A DNA stretch of 64,000 nt from Spodoptera frugiperda (taxonomy: Eukaryota > Arthropoda > Insecta > Lepidoptera > Noctuidae): assembly GCF_023101765.2 (NCBI RefSeq), contig NC_064236.1, positions 20,114,993 through 20,178,992 on the forward strand, written 5' to 3'. The notes below the pieces were generated by a model. It had not been told where the DNA came from. It searched no databases and saw only the letters and a list, made by a program, of their open reading frames with translations. This document shows, in pieces, positions 22,030 to 33,569 of this stretch. Numbering within the stretch: position 1 is the stretch's first letter; each line of letters opens with the position of its first letter. Position numbers and translations under genes: made by a program.

Positions 22030-22735
22030 ATGTACAATAGGAAATCCCAATGAAATAAAACACCATTCTACGTTTAATAAAGTGTATTTAAAATCAAACC
22101 AAAAATGATATAAATCTTTTAAACTAAGTAGCTAACTTTCTCAAAGTTTTTTTTTAAACAAACGTTTTACTTCTTATAATTAAATTGAATTAAACTTGTG
22201 TTTTAGACACTTAGACATTATTACAGCAATATTCTTGGACAATATTTACCTATTGATATACTTATAAGATTAAGATAAAATCAGACTATTTGTCGCGCGC
22301 AGAGGCCAAATGTAATAAAAGTTATTATTATAATTATAAACTTTTAACATTAAAACATAACAAATAACATTAATTGTTCACAAAAATCTTCATAAAGTTT
22401 TTCATTAACTAGTTATTCAGAGATCACTTGTAAAATCTTCTGAAAAGTATAGTTGTTTTAGGCTTATATTTTTACTTACTAATTAGGTATTATTGTTAAT
22501 AATCACAGCATATTTGAATAACTTTAAGAATAACTTTAACATACTTAAAAAATTATATAATTGAAAAGGCACTATGAGTAAATGAGATCGTTAAAACAAT
22601 TATAAAACTTAGTTTACCAGTCTCTGTACCCACTTAAAAGACTTACTTAACTATAAAAGCATTGGTAAAAAGAGATCAATGTTAATCCTTATTCCTATTA
22701 GTTTTAATTCTCCGTTGCTAAATCCGAATGGGCCT
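22030..22735. other. no gene seen
   Basis: AT-rich 3' region of the 5.1-kb transposon, between the subterminal repeats and the transposase end. Confidence 0.5.
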
Positions 22736-22739
22736 TTGT

Positions 22740-25106
22740 AGATTCCGGCAGTGTTGTCCAAAAATTTCTCCGGTTTTCAGGCATTAGAGGGACTAACTTA
22801 GCAAGTATCTCCTCTTTTCGTTCTTTAGTGATCCCTCTTGGGGTAGACTTCGAGAAGCATTTGGAAAGGCTTTATTTTTTTTAACTTTCACTTGAAGAAA
22901 ATCTAGCTCCTTCCACTCTGATTTAGAAAGAAATCTGAAAGAAAATCTGGATTTTCTTTGAATTTAATTGTGTAATGCCCTTTTTCGGCTTTCACAGACA
23001 TTATGTCTCTCAAGTAAACCCTTGGTTCGATATTTCTGATTTTATGCTGTGAGGAAGAGTCTTCAAACGTGAAAAAATCAGACACAGACATAACGTGCAC
23101 TGTGTTTTTTCCTGAATTTGAAATCCGCACTGCATCGACAAAGTCGTCGAAATCGTAGACTTTGTTTTTTTCTTTAAAGACATTTCCACCTGATGGTGGA
23201 AATGATCGGCAGACATAAAAGTGTGTCCGGGCTCAAAATATTCGACTGTGATGACTTCAGTTCATGTAAGTTCGCTGTTGACCATGTTAACTAAGAAACA
23301 CATGAACGCCCAATTTTTATTTTGAGCTGCGCAGTTGTCAGCCCATAAAACAACATGTTTTGCGTCTCTTTTATGTAACAGAAAACTTCTGAAAGCTGAT
23401 AAGATATCTTCCAAATTTCTTCCGGATATTGTTTCGTTCCATAGAACAGCAAAAGGTACTTTATCATCTTTGGTTTTTCCAAGAGGTACGAAGCTTTCGT
23501 CAAAAGCTATTATACGAGGACAAAAAATAGCTATTTTATACTGGTCCATCCTAGGAATCATAATCACTTTCTGCAAATCGAAGATACAGAATAGTAAACG
23601 GTGTCTTTATCGGTTAAAGCTGCGTTTACATCGGTTTTGTAGGCTTCTCTAGTTGTTTTATACTTAAAATTGTGTGTATGGTAGAGAAGGCACTTTTCGC
23701 ACGACGACGGATCTTAGATGCACTCATTGCTGTCTTCGTGAGATTTAAAGAGAGCAAATTGCTTACACTCCTCATTTCCCAAACGAGCAAACGATATGGA
23801 GTTCTCTCAATACTCTGCGGTAGGTCTCAAATGATTTTTTTTTATTAGGATAGGTCTCAGTAAAATTTTGATGCATTGAAGTTATCGTAATATCGCTTGG
23901 CAAGTATAATTTAAGAGGAGCATGTTCACGTCAATAATGTGAGACGACTGGATTGTAACTTTTGATGTGTGCTATAATCTCATCTTTGTCAATAACGTTT
24001 TTACGCTTATAACTTCATCTCTTGTCCATCTGTTCATCGACTGGTTTTTGGAGCCCTTTATGAGGTGTGTATTATTCTGTGGGTTATAACCAAGTGTTGT
24101 TAAAAAATATGTTTTGCAAACTTCAACTTTTTCATTGTTGACAAAAACTTGTATTTATATGAAATATTCCTCTTTGGTGACAAAGCTTCTTTTACTGTCC
24201 ATGTTTTCACGTTCTCCGGTTCTACTAATCCTTTTATAAATAGGCCTCTTGACTCAAAATTCAAATTAACAAAACGATTATGTATATTTTTTCCCTCTTC
24301 CTGTGAAATCTTAGTAGTGCACTTTTTAAGGTTTAATTTTTCGTTATCTCTCTGTTTTTTTTTTTTCTTGCACTCGCTGTGATAATGGTGTTTTAAATTT
24401 TCGCCTCTTTCTAAGAGCACCCAATTTAGTGTAGTTTTCTTCTATTTCAGGTAATGCGTCAGTATTAGAATTACTTTTTAGTACATCCTCAACTTGTTCT
24501 TCAACTACTTCAATTTCATCACTAGGTGTTTCTGGAAACACTGTTTTCTGAACTCGAGGTAAATCAATCCCAAGTGATGAGTCAACGGGTATTTCATGAA
24601 CTCCGGCTAACACTACGACAGACCTTGGAGCAGAGTCTTCTTGGGATGATTGTAAAACTGTATCGGAGATATTGTATTTCTTTTTTTTTTCTCTGTGTAG
24701 GTGGTTCGTAATTTTGGTCTTTAACGCTGTCGTCAGAATCTTCATAAATATCAACATCGGCAGACTCATTATTTTCTTCATCATATGATAGCATGGTTTC
24801 ATAACACATTAAAGAAACACGGGTATCATGGAAAGGTGGTATTTGCGTATCGGGTTCACTGTTATCTGGGCAAGAAGGCACGTTCACAGGCTCTGGCGAA
24901 GAAAGTTTGTATGCAGTGCAGTCATTAGTGAAGAACGTTCGTGTGCAGTATCCGTTGGAGGTGGTTCATGTACAGTCTCTGGGATAGCAGGTTTAATTGC
25001 AGTCTTTAGTGGAGAAGATTTGTGTGCGGTCTCTGGTGGAGGAGATATTGTCACCTTATTTTGTTTAGGCAACGCCAAGGCCAAAATTCGATCTCTCCGA
25101 TTCATT
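22740..25106 (-). pseudogene. transposase with DNCAAQNKN motif, decayed
   Basis: Starts MNRRDRILALALPKQNK at 25106. An acidic Pro-rich N-terminal region follows (SPPPETAHKSSP, DSDDSVKDQNYEPPT). The middle block has CTTKISQEEGKNIHNRF, NFESRGLFIKGL and SPKRNISYKYKFL (24420-24100). The core at 23576-23262 reads IAFDESFVPLGK, LWNETISGRN and VVLWADNCAAQNKNWAF, followed by PGHTFMSADHFHHQVE near 23200 and a C-terminal tail to about 22900. The blocks keep their order but sit in different frames: breaks near 24890, 24420, between 24100 and 23580, near 23260 and near 23130. I recognise the block order as a large arthropod transposase family but not its name. It is the only gene of the 21618-26739 element. 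Confidence 0.75.
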
Positions 25107-25284
25107 TTGACTGAAACAAAACAAAAATAGTGTAGATACTTAACGTGATGATTTCCAATGAAGACCGAAGAGAAATAAGCTATTGGAAAAAGTACTGTCT
25201 GGATTCTTTGAGATCTAACAGACAAAGCTCACGTTAAAGAATTTCGACACTTTACCGTACACGAAACCCAAAAAACTTTTTTTT

Positions 25285-25793
25285 AAATTATTATGTTATC
25301 GGCTTACCCACGTAATGTTTTGACGAGGAACTCGACTAGTTACAAGCCATGCTAGAGGCTCACATTCATGAGCAGCATTCCGCGATACACGACGCGGCGA
25401 TTGTCGCGCTGCTACCACCAGCGATTCGAGGATCGCGCCCATCGCGCCCTCTGTCTGGAATCGCGCGCACTATCCGGCGCGCGCGACGATGTTGGCTCGT
25501 TAGACTCGTTCGCCGGCGGCTGCGTAGGTGTTGGATTCGATTCTCGGGTCGACGCAAAGACGGTGTTACATACCGCACACACTGTGTCACACTCCAGACC
25601 CGCAACATTGTAGGTTGAACATTGTAGGGTGCGATGGGCGCGAAACTCGAGTCGCCGGTAGCAGCGCGACAATCGCCGCGTCGTGTGTCGCGGAATGCTG
25701 CTCATGAATATGAGCCTCTAGCATGGCTTGTAACTAGTCGAGTTCCTCGTCAAAACATTACGCGAGTAAGCCGATAACATAATAATTAATTTA
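25285..25793. repeat. GC-rich foldback, about 170-bp arms
   Basis: The left arm (from ATTATGTTATCGGCTTACCC) recurs inverted at 25623-25793. Shared runs include GACGAGGAACTCGACTAGTT and ATTCCGCGA(T/C)ACACGACGCG. The central 160 bp is CpG-rich and not repeated. It lies upstream of the transposase start at 25106, so it may act as promoter or be a separate inserted MITE. Arg-rich open frames across it are by-products of its composition. Confidence 0.75.
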
Positions 25794-26234
25794 GTATATC
25801 TCACGAAAGTTACAATAAAATCTAAATTTTTTTTATACTCATTCACTTTTAACACAATTACACAACAGCCATACAAAATTGCGCGCGCGTTCCTGTAACT
25901 TCTTAGAATATAAAATGGCGCCACGTGGCTAACCACGCGACGCCACTTTGTATAACTAAGAATATGTTTCTTTGGAATAAAAATTGTACGATCACGTGTT
26001 TAAGTATCAGCTACTAATTACCAGTCACCTCAATATGCAATTATGCAGTGTTTTCATTATAAAATTATGTATGTTAAAAGAAAGCTTACTTACCGCATAA
26101 ATCACGTCCGCGACAAGCACAAAAAGCGACGTGGACCTGGCCCGGTGCTAGCGACGCGACTGGCCAAACTGTCGTATTTTACTTCCCCCTCGCACTCTGT
26201 ATCACGCCCGCTGAGCCCCGCCTTGCATAGTCTT

Positions 26235-26575
26235 ACTAATAATAAACACAACAACTCTTTATATATATTTTAGTTTTCAGGGCAGACTTAAGCTTATTTT
26301 GAATTACATTGCTAATTATAAATACAACAACTGTATTTATTTGTGAAGTCTCAGTATTACCTCCGTAAATCGTTTAATTAAACTAATAATAAGCACGACA
26401 ACTCAAAGATATTGTATTTATGACTAGGAAATAAAATATTAGAATTCCGAGTCCTACACAACATAAGTGAAACAACTAATAGTGATTGTACTTATGATTA
26501 GTAATTTAATAATAGTTCAAACCTGATGTCACCACAACCATGAGTGTTGTATTTATGATTAATGTATTTGTTTTG
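26235..26575. repeat. right subterminal palindromic repeat array
   Basis: Five units near 26244, 26315, 26385, 26465 and 26528 share ATAAxYACAACAACT and/or the inverse TTGTATTTATGATTA. Most are themselves palindromic. They mirror the left array at 21870-22025. Confidence 0.7.
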
Positions 26576-26739
26576 AAGTTTTAGTTATTGCATTCTTGCT
26601 TAACTGTAAAACCACTTTCCTGAAGGATTCATAAAAAGTTAGTTAGAGAGATTTATAGATCTCGATTCGCTGATTCCGAATATATAAATAACTCAAAATC
26701 GTCAAAAATCGAGTTATTGTACTCTTCGTTAGTGCGGCA

Positions 26740-26890
26740 TTATATTTCCATAAAGGAATGCCGTTTTAATACCAAACTGAATAATTTTTAAATCATCTTG
26801 ACAAACTTTAGAAAGCATTACTCTTAGAGCATAGAGAATGACGCCAAAATGGAGGGAAAATATTAAGTGTCAAAAGTGACATCTATAGGA
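26740..26890 (-). pseudogene. Ty1/Copia reverse transcriptase, 5' piece
   Basis: The minus strand reads DDLKIIQFGIKTAFLYGNI and stops at the transposon boundary. Removing 21618-26739 and one TATAA gives G-N-I-N-E-D-I-Y-M, the expected Copia continuation. Upstream (26890-27000) no further Copia protein can be read. Confidence 0.8.
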
Positions 26891-27285
26891 GAACGCGGGA
26901 ATTTCAAATTACTTCAACAGAATTTAAGATTGCAAAAGTTATAAATGGTCATATCTGGTTTGAAATTTGGTAACTTAATTTAAAAAGTACAATATATGTC
27001 TAAATGTAAATTTTGTTCGAAAAGGTTTGGGGTTTTGTTTTATCACACACTGGTGACCCGCCCCTGCTTCGCATGGGTGCAATGATGATATATTATGCAT
27101 GTATTCTACATATAAACCTTTATTTTGAATTACTCTACCTATTACAAAAAACCGCATCAAAATCATACAGATTTAAGCATATAGACAAACAAACAGACAA
27201 AAATATTTATTCAATGCTACTGAATATTGTTTAATTGTGTTAACAGATAAAGAAGATATCATAACCTCTATGGTATCCTCAGGTA

Positions 27286-29236
27286 TCATTTGTTTCTTGA
27301 ATGCTTCCCTGATAATATGCAGGCCCCCAGGGAAAGGCTGTTGTGCAGAGGATGAAGATTTCTGGAAGGTGATAACAATAATTGTTTTGAAGGCTTGAAC
27401 ACTTTAATAGCTGAAATGGCCATTGATTTAACAAATGGGTACCAAGGTTGTGCCGGCCACATAGAAAAAACTAAAATGCCTATAGCATTATCATCTTTTA
27501 TTTTTTGAACCGTCTTAGAGATCAAAGCAAATGGTGGAAATGCATAAAATAAGGTATAATTATGCCAACATACTGTAAAAGCGTCAATATTTTCTGCATA
27601 TGGATCCCTAGGCCAGGACAGATATCTATTGCACTTAGTATTGGCTCTAGTAGCAAATAGATCAATGGAAGGATTTCCAAATGACCTCACTATATCTAGA
27701 AATGCTGCAGGTGACAGCTCCCACTCACAATCAATATTGTCATTTCTAGATTCAAAATCAGCTTCTTTATTGTCCTTAGATTTTATATAAGATGCAAAGA
27801 TCCATATTTTATGGGCTTCACACCATTGCCATATTTCTCGTGCAAGCTGATTTAAATTATTAAATTGAATACCACCCATTCTATTAATATAAGCTATGGC
27901 AGTTGTATTATCTATACGTAGTAAAATTTGACAGTCGCTTAAGTCCTTTGCAAAACATTGTAATCCAAGAAAAGCTGCTAGTAGTTCCAAATAATTTATG
28001 TGACTTTTCTTGTCTTCTTCTGTCCAAAATCCATTTGCTACCTGACCATCACAAAATATTCCCCATCCAGTGCGAGATGCATCTGAATAAATTTCTAACT
28101 TAAATTGACAATTTTTAATAGGGTTAACGGCTGATTCTATACAATTATACCACCACTGTAAATCTTCTTTACATTCATTATTTATAATCATAACTGAATC
28201 AAAGTCATTATTATGATTAAATAACTCTACACATTTTTGTTTTTCTAAAACTTTTGTGTACAGAAAACCATAGCTAACAGCTGGACAGCAAGCTGTTAAA
28301 GTTCCAATGAGTTATGCAAAATCCCTAATAGTATAGGAATCTTTGTTTAAATACGTTTTAAGTAATAAAAGGATTGAACATCTTTTCTTATCAGAGACTG
28401 ATAAGGTCATAGTCCTTGTATTTATTATAAATCCTAAATACTCAACTATTTGTTTAGGGTGCAAACTACTTTTGTCCCTATTTATGTAAAATCCAAGACA
28501 TTCTAGTAGTGACACTGTCTTACTACAATTTTCTACACACTCATTAAAAGATTCTCCAATACATATGATATCATCAAGATAAATCACAGATTTAAATCCC
28601 ACACTGCGTAGATAAGATATAACTGGTTTTAACAATTTTGTAAACGTAAGTGGAGCAGTACACAAACCAAAGCACAAACAATTAAACTCATAAATATTAT
28701 TTTTAAAATAAAACCGTAAATATTTTTTATCATCATTATCTACTGGGACTAAAAAATAAGCATCTTTTAAGTCAATTGTACACATGTAATTATTTTTAGA
28801 AACAAGTTTACAAACAGTTCTCATGTCTTCCATTTTAAAATGTTCCGTCTGGATGAACTTATTTAGGCATTTTAAATTCAAGATAAGTCTGGTACTACCA
28901 TTAGGCTTTGTAATAGAGAATATTTTTGAACAAAATTGTCCACTAATTGATGTACACTTACTAACGACACCCAATTTTAATAATCTATCAATTTCCTTTA
29001 ATAAAACTATATTTTCAGACTCTGAAAATGTACAGTTTTTAGGATATATCTGTTGGTATGGAGTTTTTACAAAAGGAATTTTGTAACCTTTTACCCAAGA
29101 TAAAATAACATTATCTTGAGTGACCCTTCGCCAACAAGGATAAAAAAATTTAAGACGACCTGCAAAGGTCTTTACCTTTATGTCCGACGTACAGACTTGT
29201 GTCGATATGCCTTCTTCTGATGCGGTTGTTGCTACT
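27286..29236 (-). pseudogene. DIRS-like reverse transcriptase/RNase H
   Basis: RT motifs: SITKPNGSTRLILNLKCLN, MCTIDLKDAYFLVPV, FGLCTAPLTFTK and the active-site VIYLDDIICIG. The RNase H begins EIYSDASRTGWG and has HINYLELLAAFLGLQC and ILLRIDNTTAIAYINRMGG. One in-frame TAA after IRDFA (near 28313) separates the two; otherwise the frame is open. An ESRNDN block and IDLFATRANTKCNRYLSW follow, as in insect DIRS-like elements. Confidence 0.88.
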
Positions 29237-29245
29237 GCTGCTGCA

Positions 29246-30397
29246 TCAAACTGTTCCTGGGTTGATACCTGCCCCCCTCCCTTGTTTGGCTCGATTTACT
29301 TGTGGAGGGGCATTGAAGTTTTCCTTATTTTTAAATTGGGTATAATTTGACTGCCTGGTCTGCCCCATCTTTCGGGTGAAATTGGACTTTTTCAGTATGT
29401 TTGGTGCTGCCTTCTTTATGGCATTAGCAGTCTTTACATCTTCGTTAAATCTTTCTCCAAACAGGAAGCTGTCCCGTTTAGCGCTTTCTGTTGTTTTAAC
29501 TATGTTTTTATCCAGATTAACCGCCACCAACTTTCTACGTGTACAAGTGTCGTTATAATGTAAATCACTTAGTAGCCTGGCTACATCTGTCAGGACTTCA
29601 ATTTTTGCTGGGTTTGGGTCAACTTTAACAAAATTATCTAAACAAGATAATACAGCAGACAACGCAACCCCCAATTGCTGCTGTCGCTCTTCGATCCTTT
29701 TGTCCTTTTCTTTAATTGGGTCGCTCAATAGGCCTTCTAGCTCCATGTCTAATTTTGGAGCCTCTAGCAAGGCAAAATTATTGGGAATCAGATATTTTTT
29801 TAATAATTCATTCTTGCGATCCTTTTCCAATCCACTTGTTAACACATTCTCTACTCTCCATATTATCTCAGGGTGAATACTTTCACTATAAGATTTGTCA
29901 GAGCAGGACGGATTTCCCAGAGCAATCAGCACATCGTCTTGTAGTTGTTGGGTACCTACAAGGTACAACGTAATCATTAGACTAACTTAGTCTGATTACA
30001 CATGAAATAACTGACTCAGTTATTGTAAAAATGATATTGTATTAAAGAAACAATATTACGCGCATAACATAGAACTTCTATTTATGCTTTTTCTCAACTT
30101 GAGATTTTGAAATCAAGTCTCGACAAGAATTGACAAGATGGCGGGTGATTATACTTTTATACCTAAAAGACAAAAGAAACTTGTCGCTTTGGCAATCAAG
30201 TCAAGGCATTCAATAAACTAACACATACCTGTGTCCTCGATTACTTCAGGTCTCTCATTTGGATCAGGATCGTCTACCGACTCCCGCTCCGACGAACTTA
30301 AAGATCTAATTCGTCTACGACGACTTTGACTTTCCTTAATTTTTTCTTCCAGTTTCTTCAGCTTCTTCCATAATTTTTCTTCTCTACTCTTAGGCAT
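29246..30397 (-). CDS. gag-like ORF1 of the DIRS-like element (two exons)
   Basis: Exon 1 (30397-30229) starts MPKSREEKLWKKLKKLE, a basic coiled coil followed by SRRRRIRSLSSSERES, and ends at GTATGTG. Exon 2 starts at 29955 after TTGTAG and joins in frame (..EDTG-TQQLQDDVLIALG). The C-terminus is basic and Asn/Gln-rich (TRKMGQTRQSNYTQF). The product is presumably a nucleocapsid-like protein; no zinc knuckle is seen. Confidence 0.7.
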
Positions 30398-30639
30398 TTT
30401 ACTTTAATCAACTTGAACTCACTAAATACAGTAATCACTTAACAGATAATATTTCTACGAAAAATTCCGTGCGAGCACACAACGCGAAAAATAGTGAATG
30501 ACATTAGATGAATAGGGTTGCCCGTGTATATATATATTTTTTTTTTGCAGGATTCTCTAAATATTCGCGTTCACACAATAGATGATAGTGGGACTACATG
30601 GTAAACAAAATAATTATCGAGGACTAAGCACTTCATATA

Positions 30640-30870
30640 ATTATATATCTACATAGTATAAAACAAAGTCACTTCCTGTAATATGTCTGTCTGTCCCTAT
30701 GAATGCTTAGATCTTTAAAACTATTCAATAGATTTAGATGAGTTTGTTAAATAAATCAAGTGATTCAAGAGGGAGATTTATTTATTTATTTAAAGTATGT
30801 ACAAATTTATATGTACAATTTCCTAAAGTATTGTGGGTGAACTCGCAGGCAAAAGCAAAGCTTTCATGTG
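30640..30870 (+). repeat. lepidopteran interspersed repeat fragment
   Basis: Contains TGTCTGTCTGTCCCTATGAA, GCTTAGATCTTTAAAACTAT, AGTGATTCAAGAGG and CTCGCAGGCAAAAGCAAAGC. I recall this order from a common lepidopteran repeat that ends in GGGCAAAAGCTAGT. Class uncertain. A (TA)n tract and no gene lie at 30430-30640. Confidence 0.5.
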
Positions 30871-31164
30871 GCATTTCTGTTAATTAGAAAACATGTTATT
30901 AAATAATTTCCTAATTTCTTTCCCTTCTTAAATCTATAATTAAATTATGTTCATACCATTGTTTCATTATTGATTCTGACTTCATATAATAATATTTGAA
31001 ATTCCATTTCCTTAGATGGTAGATAAATGTGTAACCCCTAAAGGTCCTATAACTACGCGAAGAGAAAAGTAGAAGTTACCATTTAAAGTAAGTTTTATTT
31101 ACTAAGTTCTGCTAAAGTTAATTCTCATAACTATATTTTTTTAATTACTATCATTTGTTTCAGC

Positions 31165-31272
31165 ATAAGGATGAGCAGACAATGCGAAACCAAGTTCTCA
31201 TTGATGCTATAAAGGCTGAAAATGATGTGAAAATAAAACATATGTTAGAAGCCCATGAGTGCCGCACGAGCT
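31165..31272 (+). pseudogene. last exon of a Harbinger Myb-like partner (remnant)
   Basis: After a TTTCAG acceptor the frame reads HKDEQTMRNQVLIDAIKAE, then NDVKIKHMLEAHE, ending CRTS and a stop. This resembles the C-terminal helix of Myb/SANT-like partners of Harbinger nucleases. A possible upstream exon end (TPKGPITTRREK) is at 31030-31075. The rest of the gene is missing. It lies convergent to the nuclease at 31674-32785, as in elements 1, 2 and 4. Confidence 0.5.
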
Positions 31273-31374
31273 AAACATGAGCTTCGCTTAAAAATTTAAA
31301 ACTACAAAATATTTTATTACAACCCAAATTAATAAAATAAATTCTCAGTAAAAACTTGTTCTTTTATTTTAAAG

Positions 31375-31600
31375 TCAAAGTTATTTATTTCAAATAGACC
31401 AGGAAGGCACTTTTGAACGTCAAAGCAAATATAATAATATAAATAACGTCTGTCTGTCGGTCAGTCCTCTAGTGAAGCTATTTGCTCTTTCCAAAGTGTA
31501 GATTCCTATAGAGAAGAACGAGCAAGAAACTCCATAGGTTACTCTTTTTCAATCAGATTCACAATACAATTCTTGGTTACATTGTTTTGATTGCTTCAAC
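31375..31600 (+). repeat. LINE-derived 3' repeat fragment
   Basis: Runs such as GACCAGGAAGGCACTTTTGA, GAAGAACGAGCAAGAAACTC and GGTTACTCTTTTTCAA recall a very frequent lepidopteran LINE 3' UTR. Only a short piece is present. Confidence 0.5.
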
Positions 31601-31673
31601 TATGTGCGAACAATATAAAACCAATATTCAGTCAAAGCTATAGAAAAATAATAGAAAAAAATAGATATACTTG

Positions 31674-32785
31674 TTAAAAATAAGTTCTTATAAACAACTG
31701 CCTTGCTATTTGTCCAGTTGTATTGTCAGCTGCCTGTCTCTGTTCTTGATGAAGTGGTGGTGGTTGATTACCAGTTTCAAAAATTTCAATTTCCGCATTT
31801 TCACCCATTTTCATCGCAATGTTGTGCAGTACAGCAAGTGCAACTAAATAAGTTTTTGCATTCTCCAAAGAAACACTAAATCCATGCAATAAACACCGGA
31901 ACCTCTGCTTCCATACTCCGAAGCACCTCTCTATAGGGTTCCTGGTAAGGATATGGGCTTTGTTGTAGCTTTCTTCCTTTATATTGTTAGGATTTTGGAC
32001 AGGTGTAAATAAATAATTAGTTAGCCCATAACCTGCATCTCCGAGTAAACGACCATGGAATTCTCCATTTTCGAACCTTTGTCGAATACGAGCTTCTCTA
32101 AATATTCGAGAGTCATGTGTCCTACTTCTCCAGTGTGCTACAATATCTCTAATTTGCAATTTAGAGTCACAGACAACTTGAACGTTAATGGAGGATACTC
32201 CTTTCCTATTAATGTAATATTGTGCATTGTCACCGCCAACTTTTTTATTTTTATGTGAGTGCAATCAATTGCACCTACCACATGTCTAAACCCACAAATA
32301 CTGCGGAATCCAGCCATCACTACTTCCTCTTCCTCAAGAGTTCGTGGCATATAAATGAATTGCGCTGCTCTTTTTGCTAGAGCGACGGCAACGCGGCGAC
32401 AAACAACAGTGATCGATTGTTGACTCATGCCATGAATGTCAGCTGCATCGTCTTGAACTTCTTGCCGCGCCCATACCCTGAGAGCTGTACAAACTTGAAG
32501 TTCCACAGAGATGCCGCCACCCTTCTTCGTTTGTTTTATGTCTTCGCGGATCAAATCTACCACATATTTGACATACTTCTTAGTAAATCTATATTTACTT
32601 CTAAATTCATCTTCTTCCAAAGAAAAGGGATCAAACCGTGTTTTATAAACTTTTTTCTTTCGAGGTGGTTCCTCATCTTCCATCTCAAGAGTATCAAAAT
32701 GACGCAGATAATCAAAATAATGCAAATAATCCATAATATTTTCTAATCCGTGATAAAAACCATTAAATGAAAGAAAATACGTCAC
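31674..32785 (-). pseudogene. HARBI1-like nuclease, element 3, one frameshift
   Basis: An intronless frame covers nearly the whole protein. N-terminal half: PRKKKVYKTRFDPFSLEEDE, helix-turn-helix QSITVVCRRVAVALAKR, first Asp GAIDCTHIKI. C-terminal half: QYYINRKGVSSINVQ, second Asp RTHDSRIFREA, GDAGYGL, and Glu NPIERCFGVWKQRF. The halves are offset by one base in an A-run near 32235. Start is uncertain: ATGs at 32785 or about 32733 and 32682 are possible. The element's ends were not found, and its Myb-like partner survives only as one exon at 31165. Confidence 0.8.
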
Positions 32786-33239
32786 GAGATGAGACGTGAC
32801 AATCAGAAATTTGTAGGTTATTCACACGTTAAACAAGCTGATACGACTGAATAAGGATTGTGTAAAATGACATAAACTTATACAACTGTTATAACGAGTG
32901 TATAAGATGACAATCCCTATTCATTGTTTATTAGTAATGAATAAGTTATAACGCGTGTATACAGCGTGTATAAATGTTTATTAGTAAGACCGATAGCGTA
33001 CAAGACAACGTACTAAAGTAACACACACCTGAGAAGTGCGCGGCGACGGCGCCGCTTACGTCCTAGAGATTATCCGGGTGATCTGTGAATATACAGGGTG
33101 TCACTGAAGTCGACGTCCAACAGGCACCAGTTGATCCGCAAGGTTCCAAATGTTATCAGAAAAATATAAAAAAAATTCTAAGTCCTACAGTTTTAAAATG
33201 ACAGTGACTTATGTGTTATCCATGAAAAAGCACACCCTG

Positions 33240-33569
33240 TGCCAGTCTTTTGACTCTAGTTGCTACAAATCTTTATTTTTTCGTCTGTAGTTCACCTTAC
33301 ATTATCCTGAATAGTGGTTCAGTAAACTGCTTTAGTTTGGAAATGGATGTCATTTTTAGACGAATCTAGTACTGTAGATAAAATTTTCATAGAACATTAA
33401 GTGACTGTACTGAAAAAAAAAATGTACTGTACTACTAGTGGCTCACCAAAGTTGGCGTATTTATTAGGGATTCTAAAAAGGTATACCACTTCCCACATTA
33501 TTTCTTAAATTGGACACCAAATAAATTTTTTCTACGTAACTCCGTTTCTACCGTTTTCTTTAAACTTGC
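33240..33569. other. no gene seen
   Basis: AT-rich flank between Harbinger 3 and the left end of SWIM-DDE copy 2. ACAGGGTGT at 33094 recurs inverted at 33230-33238, with no duplication. Confidence 0.4.

Larger units (their letters stand above)
21618..26739 (-). mobile_element. 5.1-kb DNA transposon with 5-bp duplication inside a Copia RT
   Basis: Ends: CTGCCGCGCTAAC on the left against TGCCGCACTAAC on the reversed right end, both continuing with TACAATAACTCGATTTT after a few bases. TTATA flanks both sides (21613-21617, 26740-26744), and the Copia frame resumes across it. Subterminal zones on both sides carry palindromic ATAAATACAACAACT repeats. One decayed transposase gene (22740-25106, minus) lies inside, and a GC-rich foldback (25285-25793) sits upstream of that gene. 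I cannot place it in a named superfamily; a 5-bp TA-rich duplication is uncommon. Confidence 0.85.
27190..30397 (-). mobile_element. DIRS-like retroelement, 3'-truncated
   Basis: The order on the minus strand is a two-exon gag-like gene (30397-29246), an RT/RNase H frame (about 29236-27286) and the first 40 codons of a tyrosine recombinase. The latter reads IREAFKKQMIPEDTIEVMIS and NTIKQYSVALNKYF, the SAM-like N-terminal domain, near 27325-27215. The catalytic part of the recombinase is missing; the frame ends in a TTTGTCTG simple repeat near 27200. No terminal repeats were found. Confidence 0.85.

Noticed and set aside
25349..25705. Several overlapping Arg-rich open frames
   Set aside because: Produced by CpG-rich composition of a foldback; no codon bias or domain.
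33094..33238. 145-bp element with ACAGGGTGT inverted ends
   Set aside because: Nine-base ends only and no matching flanking duplication; could be coincidence.
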